Part shown: piece by piece, positions 47,053 to 60,679 of the stretch
Position numbering within the stretch: the first letter of the stretch is position 1
Layout: each line of letters begins with the position of its first letter
Program-made: the position numbers and the translations under genes
NCBI RefSeq assembly: GCF_933775445.1
Contig: NC_065872.1
Location: 20,398,001 to 20,462,000, forward strand
Reading direction: 5' to 3'
Length of the DNA: 64,000 bases
Source: Argentina anserina
Taxonomy: Eukaryota > Streptophyta > Magnoliopsida > Rosales > Rosaceae
The notes under the pieces: generated by a model
The model's database searches: none
Told to the model about the DNA's origin: nothing
Seen by the model: only the letters and a program-made list of their open reading frames with translations

Positions 47053-48057
47053 GTAGCAACAACCGCATTGATTAAGTGTGTTAATATAGGGTTAAAAGTC
47101 ACATATTATTGTGTCCAAGGGCCAATGCAATATTGTAGCCACATAAAATGTGCTTGTAGTGGTTAGGCCAGTTTTGTTTTTTTTTTTGCTACGAAAACAA
47201 GAGCTTATAGAGAAGACCCCCTAAAACATTCTGCTCCAAAGAGGTCAAATGGTGGTTATGCCCGTTGCAAGGGACAAATTGTCACATTTATAGTTGAGTG
47301 TGTGATGAATTTGGGCCCACTATTTACCGTATTCAACTTATTTGTATACATTTGTTTTTAATACCATAAATTCTCATTGAGGGCATTTTGTTTTTTTTAC
47401 TTTTTCTTTTACCAGTATATAAGTATTGTTAACGGTAAGTAAATTTTTATTTGCCTGGGATTATTTTAACTGCATTTTTGAGATTATTTTAATTGTACGT
47501 GAAAACAATAAATGATAATTTGAGATATTTTTGCATTATTATTTTCATGCCAATGATTATTTTGTACTATTTTTGCTGTATTAATTCTAGCTTTGTCAAA
47601 CAAAGAAAATTATTTCCAGAACAATGTAAATAAGTATATATATTGAGGGATTATATAGTATATATATATCTATCAAATTCATTAAATGTAAACAACTGAT
47701 ATATAGAAGACTATGATATATAATAGAGCATTTTCCATATACAAACTACATCAGACTTTCAAAAGGCTCTGTTCCATGATAAGTAGCCATCACCAACATA
47801 CCAAAAGATTATAGATTAAGTTAAACACAACAAAAACATAGAGGCCATGAAGCAAAATTGCTACTAACCAAAAGGTGAGGTCTGAAGAACAATACTTAGC
47901 TTGTGGCAACCTGCTGCAATTGATCACAATACGTTAAGTAAACATCATCCAAGTTTTGCTCATATGAAGGTCAGTATGACTCACTGATGATTGGCAAGAA
48001 AAATCACCATTAATTCGTGTAGCTGCAACAAGCAAGTCACTTGGCTCATATGCCCCA
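47053..48057. other. Left part of composite insertion in the LINE
   Basis: No gene. It starts after CTCTTTACTATTACAAATT (47034-47052), which resembles CCCTTTACTTTGGAAATTA at 54266-54284 and may be an aged target duplication. Confidence 0.35.
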
Positions 48058-49190
48058 AGTATTACAGTTAAAAGGCATCATGTTTCTTCATTACAGCCTC
48101 TATATTTATAATTTTGTTTGTTGTGGCTTGATTTTGTTGACTTATTGTCTCCTCCATACTATCTTCCTTAACTTGATTCTCCTTCCTCATCTGTTCAATC
48201 TCACCCACATGCGTTCTTGCATTGATTGTATATATGTAAATACAACCCTCTCTTTTGCAATACCACACCAGGAACTTGCAATTGGTCCCGACACCCACCA
48301 ATGTCAAATCCTCTCACCCATCTGCTTTTCTCTTTTCCAAGCGCAGATTCATACACTTCATTGATTTCAAAATAATCAAGAACCTTTGGAAGTTGATTTG
48401 CCCTCTTTGTAGCCTTCATCTTTTGAATCTTCTTCTTCATCTTTGCCTACATAGACAATCATATTTTCTAATTACATTAGTTCATCATCAAATGAGATGT
48501 ACGCTTGAGAACACAAACATAATCATTTAAGGAATCAACTAATTGAATGTACTTACAATAGCTTGTGAAGAACGTGGATCCTGAGCCTTTGAGTGTTAAG
48601 GACATGGGTAAGCTCAAACATTTGGCAAAAATTTGGATTGACACCACCATTTTCTTTTTTCTGCTTACATGTGAACCATCTATAACTACTCTTACTAAAG
48701 AAAATAATCCTAAAACAAATAATAGATGTGAAGCCATCAATGGTTAACTAATTAGAAATAGACCACTGATATACAAAACAAATTCAACATTGACCATGTA
48801 CAAGCAAATTACCTTTAGTTCCTCTTTCTGCAAACAAGTGAAACATATTTAATGTAATCAATGAAAAAAAAACAGAGAATGGACTCATTGTAACACAATG
48901 ACCAAGCATTAGTGCTTAATAAATACATAAAACCAATTATAACTTGAGCTCAATGGAAGTACTATGAGCATACTAATCAGCAAGTCATCCTTTTTCGTAG
49001 CAATGCATGTTAACTCACTTGATATGGAGAGGAAATAAGGCTTATTTACACATTGCCTCATAATTAAAGCGGCATGACTGATATATGTATAATCAATATC
49101 ACGTACATAATTGTTCCTGATTTGAGAAAATGATATTGTACCAGTGGTGTGCATTATCCTTCGTTTTCCCTTACTATTCTTGTTCACAGT
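48058..49190 (-). pseudogene. Transposase_24 (Ptta/En/Spm-like) fragment
   Basis: On the minus strand, 49187 downward reads MNKNSKGKRRIMHTTGTISF then SQIRN, the N-S/R-K ... H-T-x-G-x-x-S-F motif of plant Transposase_24 proteins. Further on, 48440-48201 contains ESALGKEKSRWVRGFDIGG, the G-x-x-K/R-x-x-x-VRG block of the same family. The C-terminal part (48307-48068) is coiled-coil-like. A plausible intron end (CTATGTAG) lies at about 48449. Stops lie between the blocks. These proteins are linked to CACTA elements, but no CACTA terminus was found. Confidence 0.5.
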
Positions 49191-49704
49191 AGATCACCTT
49201 TACATTTAAGGGTCATACAATATAAATTCATATGTTAGAGTACGTACGTTCCGGTATAAACTTAATCCTATATATCTAAATAAGTTCATAATATTTGTTA
49301 CTCTCTTTTAACATACCATTTCCTTGTCACCTTCCCAATGCTTGACAAGTGCAACCCATTATACTGCGCTTACCCTCCCATCGTTGCATTTGAACACTCT
49401 TCGCTCCCAACATTTGGACTATACCATACTATTCGGAGTCTCGACTTGAATGTCCTCTAGTGATCATTCATAATTCATGTTGCATTTTAAATTCCACAGA
49501 ATATCATATGGCTAGAGCAACATAGTCTCTTAAGGACCTCACGTCCTACGTTATGCTTGGTAGGTTCCCACTTTCACTATGATTTTCAATGAGTTCTACA
49601 GATTTATAGTGAAGTGACCAACAATGAGCTCGAGAATAAACTTCGAGGTTGTAAAATAAAATAGTGGAGGAGAAACCCCATAATGTGTCACCTACAATAT
49701 GATT
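49191..49704. other. Spacer, nothing recognised
   Basis: No ORF, repeat end or element signature was recognised. The boundary with the Athila fragment to the right is approximate. Confidence 0.4.
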
Positions 49705-52700
49705 AAAAGGAAAACTCGGTCTAACCTATAGGACTTTAAACTTAAGCGCTTGTTGGGAGGCAACCCAATTTGTTTTGTTTTCCCTTTAATATTTTATTTG
49801 GTTACTGTTTTTATTCTTTTTGATGTGTTTTGTTAGTTTAGGTTAGTGTTGAGAAAAAGTGAAGAAAAGCCAAAAATTTACGTTCAACAGAATCTGACAG
49901 ATGCAGTCTGTCGACTTTGACGGGTTGTATCTCACAAATCGGACAAAGTTATGGAGTGTGCTTTATATGCAAAGAACGGTCTTCGAGTCTAGTTTATGTA
50001 TCTTTTTACAGAACTTGATTTCAAGATCTACATCATTCTCAGTTACAATTTGATGGCATTAAGGTTGTGCTGGAAATTCAAAACTCTTGTTGTTGCAGTC
50101 TGGAAAACGGCAAAACAGGGAGCACTTTCGTTCAATATGGGCAGACGTGCCACATATTCTTGAAAGCTTGTTGTGTCAGCTCCAACTTTCATTCAAATCA
50201 TGTTTCCATTCTGTCATCCTAAGTAAACAGAAATCAGGTAAAAAAAGGTAAATGTCATTTCAGTTTCTGATTCTATGAACCTGTTTTTCCTGACAACTTT
50301 GCAGGGGGATAACTTCTCCTTATTTGGAGTTAGCGAACATACTTTATATGCTTAGAAATCTAACAATATCAGTTATCTATTCCCACTGCTTCCTTACTGA
50401 TAAGAGATTATTTGAAAACGTTATGGAGCATGAAATGCAGGTTGTTGGACTGCGCCATGGGGGAGCTTTTCTCATCATTTTCTCAACTTTTTCTCATGCT
50501 TTATTGTTCGTGTCTTTGTTTCCTTCCACTATGCTTTTGTCTTTCATTGCATTATTTATTTTTGACATTCATTGAGGACAATGCTTGATTCGAGTGTGGG
50601 GGAAGATTTATATGTTTGTGTTAGAGTCATGAAAAATAAAATAAAACATTTGTATTTTTTGTTTTATTTTTGTTTTGTTTTGAGTCTTCGGTATGGCTTT
50701 AACTGTCTAGGATGAGTATGATCTTTGAATAATTGGTTGATAGATGATCACGATTTTGAAATGTGCTTCATTATTATTTGATGGTTAATCGATGTGTAGA
50801 AATTGTACAACCATGTAATAGACGAGGATTTTGAAACCTAGGTAAAAAATGAGCATGTTCCTTACTTGTTTGAATTCATGTAACCTATGTGAGTTTAGAG
50901 CCATACTTGTGCCTTTCTTTTTTAGTGTTGTTCTATCATTTCTTGGCTATTTAACCTCATTACATTTAGTTTGATCAATTCATATGTCATAGAATTGCAA
51001 TTAACTAGAGAATACTAGAACTTACTTTGCGAAACTTTCGAAGCTTTATGTCATAATATACTCTGATTTTGAAAAGGATTGTTGGATATTTTTAAGATTT
51101 CCACCACTTTATGCCAAAAAGCCGTATTCCTTATTCCTTACTTGGGACACCTTAGTGTTAACCTCTTGGAGCATACGTTAAGTCTTTTCTTTCATTACCA
51201 ACATGTTAATATCCTTGCTTAGTATAATATATATCTATCCTCGTCTTTGAGGCTTGGCAGAGCCATTCCTGGTGCTAATATAGAGTGATGATGTGATTCA
51301 AGTGTGGGGTTATGCTATGTATTATGTGTGCCATATGAAAAGTATGAAAAGATTAAAAAAACAGAAAGATGCCGTGAAAAAGGAGAGAAAAATATGATAC
51401 ACGGTTTGAAAAAAAATGAAAAGAATAGATGAAGAATGTTCATGGCAAGATAGTTGTTTGATGTGAATTTAGAGTTGTAATGTGTTTGTTGAAAGTTCAA
51501 TAATGTTATACTTTAGCCTTTGTTTGTTTTCACAGTGTTTAAAGTGAAGAATGGGTCCAACATGATGATATTTGAGCCTTGTTTTATGATGTATGACGAC
51601 ATAAGATGAATGTTTTGCTCTGCTAAGTCTTGAGGATGACCTTTGTGATTCCTTTACCCTGAAAAATGATATCCTTGCCGAGCCTAAGCCTACCTTTTTA
51701 TAAAGATCCGCATGATTCTTAAAATGAATAGTTTTTGAACTGTGGAGTTCGTTTAATGAGTAAGTATATGGTTTGGGTTCATTTGTGCATGTGATTAGTA
51801 TCTTTCTTGAGGTTTTCGAATTCACTATATGTTTATAACTCTTGTGTGTGAAAAACTTTTAAGCGTATACCATGTTCTTGAGAGAAAAAGATTCGGAGTG
51901 CATATCCTTTGTGAGTTGACTTTGAACATGTCGACCTTAATATCACTTCTGTTTCTGCCATGTTTTAATTGTTAAACGAAATCTCCTATTTATTAACCAT
52001 TGAATTCATCTTATATATTTCGATTGAGTGTTATTCTTGATGCTATTAGTTTGAAGATCTCTGAGACAAAGTGTTGAAGGCGTTAGAGTTGATTGAGTCG
52101 TTGTAGTAGTTTGTTTTTTGTTTTAGTCTTTGCTAAGGGACTAGCAAAGTCTAAGTGTGTGGTTGTTGATAGGAACACAAAGTGTGATGTTATTAATGTA
52201 TAAATGCCCTATTCTTGTTCTTTGTTACGTCCTATTTCGAGTCTTTAGAGTCATTTTGTAGATATATGTGTTTTGGTAAAGTTTAACTTGAATATGAGTG
52301 ATTTGATGACGAAATCGTGCTAAGTGTTGAGAATCTTTGTTGAGACCTGATTCCATGTTCGAGTAGGATTCATCCTTTTCTATTTCCTTATTTCTAACTT
52401 ACATGTTCTTATTAGGAAAAAAAATCCAAGTTGGAGAATGAATCCTAGTTGCGCAAAGAAAGAGGAGAGACTGAAAATCAGATTCCTAGAAGGACAAGGA
52501 GAGGCCGTGCGGCATAGATGGATTCCCATTCGGAAAAGAAGTCTAAATCCAAGTTGGAGATGGATTTTCAAGGTGTATATGAAGAGATGTTTGTGCATAT
52601 AAATCAGAATTAATAAGGAGAATAAGTTATACATTTAAAAGCCCAACCCATGCAAGAATCAGAAATATGTCAGGATTCGTAGTCCAACTTCAATAGGCTC

Positions 52701-54045
52701 CCCTAGATAGCTTAGATCGAATTAGAAGATATGCCATATATGGATAGAAAGATCTACGAGCATATTTTCTGTAGGATTTGAAATCGCATCAACATCATAT
52801 TTCTACAGGGGATATGATCGAATCTTTACTCAGAGGTCCAGTGGGCTCGGCAAAATTATCTCAGCCATTGATTTGCTTTTGATATAAGGGTTGTGAGGGA
52901 AAGTTGGGGCATTTTGTCTCCTAATATAGAGGCACGAATCTACATCCGAAATCATCATCAACCTTGCAAACATGTACTAGCCAAAACTCTGCCCAAACAC
53001 ATTCATCTTCCCAAGAACCCTAGCACCGAATTTATTCATCCCTTCACCATATTTCTGCTCCTAAGCATGGAGCATAGGACGTCCATTCCCTTGAAGATCT
53101 CTTGTTATCTTGTCTTAAGACATGGAGGATAATTCAAAGTGTAACTCTATGATTTTCATGTCTATGATGCGGTGTTTACTGTTTTTGTTCTTGGATGATT
53201 TATGTTTTGGTTTTGTTAAAGTTTATTTCGATTTTGTCTATGAGATTGTTATGACTTTTGAATGATGTATTGAATTAAGTGTTTTGATTTCTATACAATG
53301 ATTTTAGGTTTTATTGTCGTGTGTTTCTGTTCAATATACTTAGAGAATTTTCAGTGTGTTCATATGTGATTGATACGCGGAGTTAGATTGCATATGTTAA
53401 TCAACCAAAGATATGAATGTTTAGGATACGCGGAGTAGACTAAGTGTTTGTTCTTGATGCCGTGAGGTCTATGTGTGTTGGTTAGGTTTCAATTTATGAC
53501 TTGTGATATGAACATGTTTATGTTTTCTATGTGATTTCTGGAATTGCATAATTGTTGGTTAAGTAGGTGACATGCTTAATGAATTCAATATGTGTGGCTT
53601 TGGAGTTGCATGGTATGACAAGTATGTTAGATTTCAAGGAAGGCGCGGAGCAATATTTGAATGTGTTAAGTGTCTATGTGTTAGGATAACTGCGGAGGAC
53701 CCTATATTGCATGATCAATTCTAGATTGAGAATGGATAGATACGGCATGAACTTGATTGAGTTAGATTTCGATTTCTTGTTTCCTTATGTGATTTGTTTG
53801 GTGATTGCTTGTGTGTTTGTTGGTTGATCACATGTATATAGTAGCTTAGGTTTTACTTTTGTTTTTAAACTTTCAATCCAAACCTTTATATCAAAATCTC
53901 TTTTATATATTTTTGTGAATTCGTTATTAAATATTTGTGATTCAGTACCTGGTTGGATCCCCGGTTTGTGAACGATACCTTTTTACTTTATACTACTAAC
54001 GATGCTTACAAAATTAATATTAATGTCGAGTAATCGAACCGATCA
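49705..54045 (+). mobile_element. 3' half of an Athila-type element
   Basis: Begins with AGCGCTTGTTGGGAGGCAACC (49744-49764), characteristic of the region after integrase in Athila elements. A CATTGAGGACAATG and GTGTGGGGGAAG segment follows near 50568-50606, then sequence matching 32685-33900 in reverse. A purine tract (CTAAGTGTGTGGTTGT, 52151-52166) precedes the 3' LTR at 52167. The 5' LTR, gag and pol are absent: the element is truncated. No flanking duplication could be found. Confidence 0.75.
52167..54045 (+). repeat. 3' LTR of the Athila fragment
   Basis: TGATAGGAACACAAAGTG to AATCGAACCGATCA, 1879 bp. The ends match the Athila-family LTRs elsewhere in the window. Confidence 0.85.
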
Positions 54046-54265
54046 CTTAGCGTACATGAAATTACAAACAACCACAACGTGGTATGGATGTCCTTAAACG
54101 AAAGAAGTACGCTAACAATAATGCTACCAGTGATGAGGAGGAAGATGCGTGTAGTTAAATATGGATCCAATGTCAAAATCCAAGCATGTCTACAACTTAA
54201 CTAATGTTAGTAATGTGTTTTAATCTTTTATGTAGTGTTTAATTTCTATGTTGGATACCAGACCC
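54046..54265. other. Right part of composite insertion
   Basis: Contains a short C-terminal-looking coding remnant ending MDVLKRKKYANNNATSDEEE (about 54087-54146) before a stop at 54156. The family is not recognised; a transposase C terminus is possible. Confidence 0.3.
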
Positions 54266-54624
54266 TTTACTTTGGAAATTACGTTTACCCCCAAAGGTTA
54301 ATATTTTCTCTAGGATACATATAAGGAATAGACTTCGAACCAGGGATTGTTTATCTACTCACGTACCTACATCATATATCAGCTCTTTGTACATTCTGTA
54401 ATACTCATACTAAAACTATATATTTGTCATCTTTTTATGAAGTGCAATTTTGTAGCTCAGGTTTGGGCTCTTTTTAAAATGGAAAATCCTCTCCAATGGC
54501 AAGGCACTTTTACCAGTTGGCTAAATTATCTCTTAAATTTATCTTCTCCTAATGAGACTTTATCTCGATGAATGTTAATTTCTTGGTCTATTTACATGAA
54601 TGTTAATTTCTTGGTCTATTTAAA

Positions 54625-55117
54625 TGTAAATTAAATTACATGATATGAGTACAAAACCAAAGATCATATGCATAACAACTAATCGTTAACTTAGTGAATG
54701 AGATTAACTTACCATCTTCATGAACGACGACACCGTGATCTATTGTGCCTTAGTCCGAAGTCACAAGGTGCTAGGTAAAGTCTTCTGTTAGTCACTACTC
54801 TCTGCTTTCTCAATGGACAGAAACTTACGCAAATAACTCGTAGTGATAACAGGGACGTTTACCATATATATATAGAGAATCTTTAACCCTTAAGAGTCCT
54901 TCCATTAAAGACATCTTGTAAGTTAAGTCATCTTATTTAGATTCCTGATTCAATACTGATTTGTAGTCTTGCTTCTAGGATTCCTTACCATAATGATATA
55001 ATACACGAAATCATTAGGAACTAGATTTGATACTATCTTTGTTTCCATGTAGAAATAGATTATGACATTAAACATGATAATCATATAATATGTGATATGT
55101 CCAAAATTGATCTAACA
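54625..55117 (-). repeat. 3' LTR of the copia element
   Basis: TGTAAATTAAATTACATG to TTGATCTAACA, 493 bp. Minus-strand form TGTTAGATC...TTTACA, with the expected purine tract immediately beyond 55117. Confidence 0.93.
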
Positions 55118-55717
55118 ATCTCCCACTTGGACAATCACTTCCGGTTTATGAAAATCAAGTTCCTGTAATGTCAGAAACTATACTACCTACTGTAGTGCGC
55201 GCCAGAAACAATTGAATCAAAAATCCCATCACAACATGGTCACCTTGCAGTTACTTATGCAGAACAAGAAACGAGTTACACTTTAACAAAAATGCAGAGT
55301 TTCTTTGCTACAACATAAGCTCCTGCAAAATACATATGTCCAAACCTTCAGTATTCAGATATATGTATAATGTGTATTAACAAGTATAGAATACATATAC
55401 ATCAAGTCCTACCGTATGTTATAAAACCAGAACTTCAAGCAATATACTGGACACCAATGACTTTATAACTTGCTTGAACCATATCATCATGCTAGACATG
55501 ATTAAAGTCATCTGATATGCAAGTATATATACAACTGTAACTTATTTGTGTAAGTTTTTCAGAAACTAATGTAAAGCTGCAGCATGACATAACAATTCTG
55601 AAATACCTCAAGACTTTATTTAAAACAAAGAAAACTGTTATCACAAAGATAATTAAAACAAGAACTCGAAACTTGTAAATTTTAGTTTGCTCCTACTAGA
55701 CTTAGCTCCCACTGACC

Positions 55718-57240
55718 TCAAGCATATAAGTTAGGCAAAATGCCTATGCTCTTTATGTGTTTCTTGAACACTTTAACTGGTAATGCTTTTGTGAATGGAT
55801 CAGCTAGTTGTGAGTTTGTATCTATGCTTAGAACCACTAACTCACCCCTTTTAACCCTCTCCCTAATACTGTAATACTTCAAATCTATATGCTTGGAATT
55901 GCTAGATCTCTTATTGTTCTTGCAGAAGTACACAGCTGCCTCATTGTCACAAAAGACTTCCAATTTGTCTTCCACAATGTGACTGAGTACTTGAGTTTGC
56001 TGTAGAAAATTTCTTATCCATACCCCTTCACACACTGCTTCATATACTGCTATGTACTCAGCTTGCATGGTTGAGGTTGCGATCAATGCCTGCTTCATGG
56101 TTTTCCAAGCAATAGCTCCTCCTGCTAGCATGTACACGTATCCACAAGTGGACTTCTTTGAATCAGGGTAATTCCCTGCAAAATCAGAATCTAAAAATCC
56201 AATAACCTTCAAATCCTTGACTTGTCTGTAAACTAGCATGTGATTCTTTGTCTTCTGTAGATACCTCAACACTTTTTTCCCTGCAACCCAGTGTTCATAA
56301 CCTAGATTAGATTGAAACCTTGATAACATCCCAACTGCAAAAGCTAAGTCAGGTCTTGTGCAAACTTGAGCATACATGAGGCTTCCAACTAATCTTGCAT
56401 AAGGCTTTGACTTCATGTTCTCCTTCTCAGTTTCAGTTTGTGGCTGTTGACCTTTTGTGAGCTTGTCACCTTTAGACATTGGAACTTCTCCTCGAGAGCA
56501 CTGTTCCAACTAAATCTCTTCAGAACTTTAGAAATGTAATTCTCTTGGGATAATCCCAACAGTTTCTGTGCTCTATCTCTTTTAATCTCAATCCCTAGTA
56601 CATATGATGCTTCACCTAGATCTTTCATGTCAAAATTCTTTGACAGAAAGCTTTTGGTATCTTTTAGCAGTTTTAGATTGCTGCTAGCCAAAAGTATATC
56701 ATCAACATATAGTACTAATAAAATAAATTGATCTCCAACTGTTTTTAAATAAACACACTCATCAACTAGATTTTTAGTGAATCCAAAAGAGGAAATCACT
56801 GAGTCAAATTTCTTGTACCACTGCCTGGAAGCTTGCTTGAGTCCATAAATTGATTTCTTCAGCTTGCAGACCAAATTCTCAGTCCCTGCTTCAATAAATC
56901 CTTCTGGTTGTTTCATGTAGATCACTTCATCAAGCTCTCCATTTAAGAAGGCTGTCTTGACATCCATTTGGTGTAGCTCCATATCATAGTGTGCAACTAA
57001 CGCCATAATAATCCTAAAAGAATCTTTACAAGAAACTGGAGAAAAAGTCTCAGTGTAGTCTATGCCTTCTTTCTGCATAAATCCTTTTGCAACTAACCTT
57101 GCCTTGTGTCTTTCAGTGTTTCCTGTTGCATCTTTCTTGGTTTTGTAAACCCACTTGCAGCCAATTGCTTTTTGACTTGGATCAGCTTCAACTAATTCCC
57201 AAACTCCATTTTTCTCAATTGACTCAATTTCAGATTGCAT
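55718..57240 (-). pseudogene. copia RT and RNase H, frameshifted
   Basis: From 57240: CKWVYKTKKDATG, KARLVAKGF, TFSPV, MDVKTAFLNGELDE, SIYGLKQASRQWY, then catalytic YVDD. One base is lost near 56515, so the end moves into the frame 56509-55718. This second frame holds SLMYAQVCTRPDLAFA, then RNase H with FLDSDFAGNYPDSK, STMQAEYIA and VFCDNEAAVY, ending LADPFTKALP and a stop at 55718-55720. All RT and RNase H catalytic residues are intact apart from the frameshift. Confidence 0.93.
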
Positions 57241-57464
57241 AGCTTCTTGCCACTTCTCTGATTCAACACATTCTGTAGCTTGAACAAAATTTGTTGGATC
57301 ATTGTCTTCTGCACAATCTTCTACTACGTCTGCCTCAGTTAGATAACTGACAATGTAAGGACAATTTCCCCCCCCCCAAATTTTGCTTTTCTAGCTCTTT
57401 CGGATCTTCTAAGCATAGGATTTTGAGGAAGAGGTGGAATTAGATTATTTTGAGGTTGTGGAGG

Positions 57465-58151
57465 TTATGGAATTAGATTAGGTTCTGCTATAGGTGCAAT
57501 TGTAGCAATGGGAGGATTCTGAACAACTATATTGTTTTCTGGATTGTCAATTTGCATTCCTTGATCAATTTCATAATCATCTGCATCTTGATTTTCTCTA
57601 ATGATGTCATCTACTAATTCATTATCTAAAGGTAATGTATTTGCTAAATCCTCATCCATCACAAGTTCTTCAAAGTCTGAGGATAAATCCTCATAAATTG
57701 TATTGTGAATTTTCTCATTTATGAATTTTACTTGATGAATTTCAAAAATTCTGGGTGAGTGTTTAGCATAATATAGCTTGTAACCTTTAGATTTATCTGG
57801 ATAACCTATGAAATAGCAGCTAACAGACTTTTCATCAAGCTTGCTCATTTTTGGATTATAAATCCGAGCTTCTGCTTGACAACCCCATACATGGCAATGA
57901 AAAAGACTTGGTTTTCTACCACACCATAATTCAAAAGAAGTTTTCTCTATGACTTTACTTGGTGTTCTGTTGCAAATATAATTTGCAGTTTTTAAAGCCT
58001 CTCCCCATAAGAATTTTAGCAACCCAGTGGTACACATCATACACCTAACAATATTTAGAACGGTTCTATTCTTTCTCTCTGCAACACCATTTTGTTGGGG
58101 ATTATAGGGTGTTGTATATTGAGCTTTAATTCCATACTCTTGCAGATACAA
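57465..58151 (-). pseudogene. copia integrase C-terminal part
   Basis: Contains the catalytic-core end with YNPQQNGVAERKNRT (the Glu is intact), then a GKP-like chromatin/DNA-binding tail and an acidic linker. A TAA at 57465-57467 and a frameshift at the ten-C run 57368-57377 separate it from RT. Upstream it is in the same frame as the gag-protease frame, divided by the TAG at 58239-58241. Confidence 0.88.
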
Positions 58152-58238
58152 GGCAAAAGGACCCTTTTGTTGACCTTTTTCTGTATATTTTCCATAAAAT
58201 TCCCCACCTCTATCTGATCTTACTGTTTTGATCTTTCT

Positions 58239-59903
58239 CTATAGTTGATTCTCTACTTCAGCCTTATAGATTTGAAAGGCTTTAAGTGCCTGTGATTTTT
58301 CTGAGAGTAGAGAAACATAACCGTATCTAGAGAAATCATCAATGAATGTAATGAAATACACGTTTCCACAGATAGTTTGATGTTTAAATGGACCACAGAT
58401 ATCAGTGTGTATGAGTTCCAACAACTCTTTACTTCTTACTGTAGTTTTTTTCCGTTTGTTTGTCATCTTACCTTTAAAACATTCAATACAATCATGAAGG
58501 TCTGAAAAGTCTAACTCGTTTAAAATGTTGTTCTTTACTAATAGTTTCAGTCTCTCTTTGGATACATGGCCTAATCTTTTATGCCATAAATATGCAGATT
58601 TTTCATTGTTCCTGGTTCTCTTAACACCAGTTAAGGTGCTAGTACTTTTAGTGTTATCTGTTTCAACAAAAGAAATATCTTGTTGAGATATTGAACAAGT
58701 TAACTTTATATGATCATCCAATATCACACCAGAACCAATTTGCTCTTTATTTTGAAAAATAAGAATTCCTTTATTGTCAATCAAAAAACTACATCCAGCT
58801 TTAACCAATTGAGAAACTACAACTAAATTCCTTCTCATGGAAGGTACATAATAAACGTTATTCAAAACTAGAAATTTTCCAGATCCTAAATCAAGCCTAA
58901 GACATCCTGCAGCTTTTATTGCCACCTTCATCCCATTTCCAACCCGCAAGCTAACATCCTCACTTCTTGGAGTCTTGGTCTTCTTGAACCCCTGTAAGAA
59001 ATTAGTTATGTGAATAGGTGACCCGGAATCAATCCACCAAGATTGTGGATTGACATTAACAAGATTAACTTCTAAAGAAAAAACTGTATTAGAAATAATC
59101 TTATCCTTTTTAGCTAGCCAAGCCTTATAGCCAGTACAATCCTTTTTCATGTGTCCTACTTTCTTACAAAAATAGCACTTGAATCTGAATGGTTTGTTAT
59201 CCTTTGGCCCTGTGGTTGCTGATGTCTTAGAGATGATCTTGTTAGGCTTAAGCTTGTTCTGTGGATATGACTTTCTTTTCTTAGGCTTTTCAAGTAGGTA
59301 AATGGTTGGGGTTTGCTTCTTAATCCTATCCTCCTCATCAGAACAGATGGCTATTAGTTCATCTAGAGTCCAGTTTTCCTTTTGAGCATTATAGCTAGTC
59401 CTGAGATGGTCAAAACTGCTTGGGAGTGTGTCCAGTGCATGATGTACCAGCAAGGTGTCCTGTACTCCCACCATCATCTCCTTAAGCCTATTGTTGATAT
59501 TGATCAACTTTAATAAATGCTCCCTGACTCCTCCAGTTCCTGAGTATTGCAGGCTATGATATTCCTTGTTTAGCCTAGCTATCTCAGCTTTCTCACTCTC
59601 CTTGAACTTAGCTGACACGGCCTCTAGAAAATCAGTAGCAAATTCCGGCTCAGCCACGCATCCTCTAATGCTTTTAGACATAGACCACCTAATAACATTC
59701 TTAGCCATCATGTTTGAATGCATCCACACAAGATAAAAACATGTTATCCAAAGAATCAAATCAACATCTTTAGACAGAAGATCTAATTCCAAGTATCCGA
59801 ATTTATTTTCATCAAATATGTTTATTGTTGTATGTATTCTAAAATCATATTTTAACCACTTCTTTGGAAGAATAAAATATGAATTTAAAAACACAGAACA
59901 CAT
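58239..59903 (-). pseudogene. copia gag, protease and integrase N-terminal part
   Basis: The 554-codon frame includes gag core words (KFKESEKAEIARLNKE, GGVREHLLKLI, LDTLPSSFDHLRTSYN), a zinc knuckle CYFCKKVGHMKKDC (CX2CX4HX4C), the protease motif WWIDSGSPIH, and the integrase zinc-binding WHKRLGHVSKERL ... CIECFKGK with the first catalytic Asp in HTDICGPF. The N-terminal part is diverged and probably lacks the first gag residues, so the true start cannot be set. The frame ends at a TAG instead of continuing into integrase. Confidence 0.9.
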
Positions 59904-60291
59904 CTTTTCAGTTTGTTATTTTGAAAATTCTTACATATATCAAAGAAGAATGCTTTGTGCAATATGTTCAATTATACCAACAGGAACCCACAAACCAATT
60001 TTGAGCTTATAACTTTGTTTTCTACCCTGATAATCTTTATAAGAAAACTAAGCTCTATGCCTTGTAAACCTTTTACAATGTATAAAATTGGGAGATTTTA
60101 AACTTCTGCATACATTGTCTATCAATTACAGCACACACATAGAATGCAATCATTCAATTCAACCATAGAGTATATATTTGCATAGAAAATTAAATTTCCT
60201 AGCCATACAGGAACCACACGTCAACCACAATCCAAGTCTATAAGCTACTCTTATATGCACGCTGGGTGTGCTCTAGGGTTCTTATGTATAT

Positions 60292-60322
<31 letters not shown>

Positions 60323-60679
60323 CTTCATATAATCTGCTTGAATTGAAATCAGAAAACTTTTAAGAAAAACCTGTTTTGCTTTTTCCCCAAATTTGCTGCA
60401 GTTTTTGTAGCGGAAGCATAGAACAAATTTTTGAATCAGCAGCAATTTCCTCTGGTCTTCTTAATCCGTAGCAATTTGGGTTATGAATCCCGTAAGAGAC
60501 ATAAAGGTCTCAATCGCTTCCGATCCAGTCGTCTTCTTAAATCCAGAAGCTCAATGTTTTGAAAAACACAACAGCTAAACTTTTTTTTGGGTTGTTGTTC
60601 TTGAGTTCGGATTGGGTTGAGACCGGATCCGCGTGTTTGCAACTGGTTCGACCTGTAAAGCAAAATTCCTCAGTAGTAA

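Noticed and set aside
47153..47161. CTTGTAGTG, identical to a CACTA transposon terminus
   Set aside because: No matching CACTACAAG start was found to its left, and the transposase fragment lies on the wrong side. A 9-bp match can be chance.
58239..58241. Programmed readthrough of the TAG between the copia gag-protease and integrase frames
   Set aside because: Copia polyproteins normally use one continuous frame, the downstream context does not resemble known readthrough signals, and other lesions are present in this copy.
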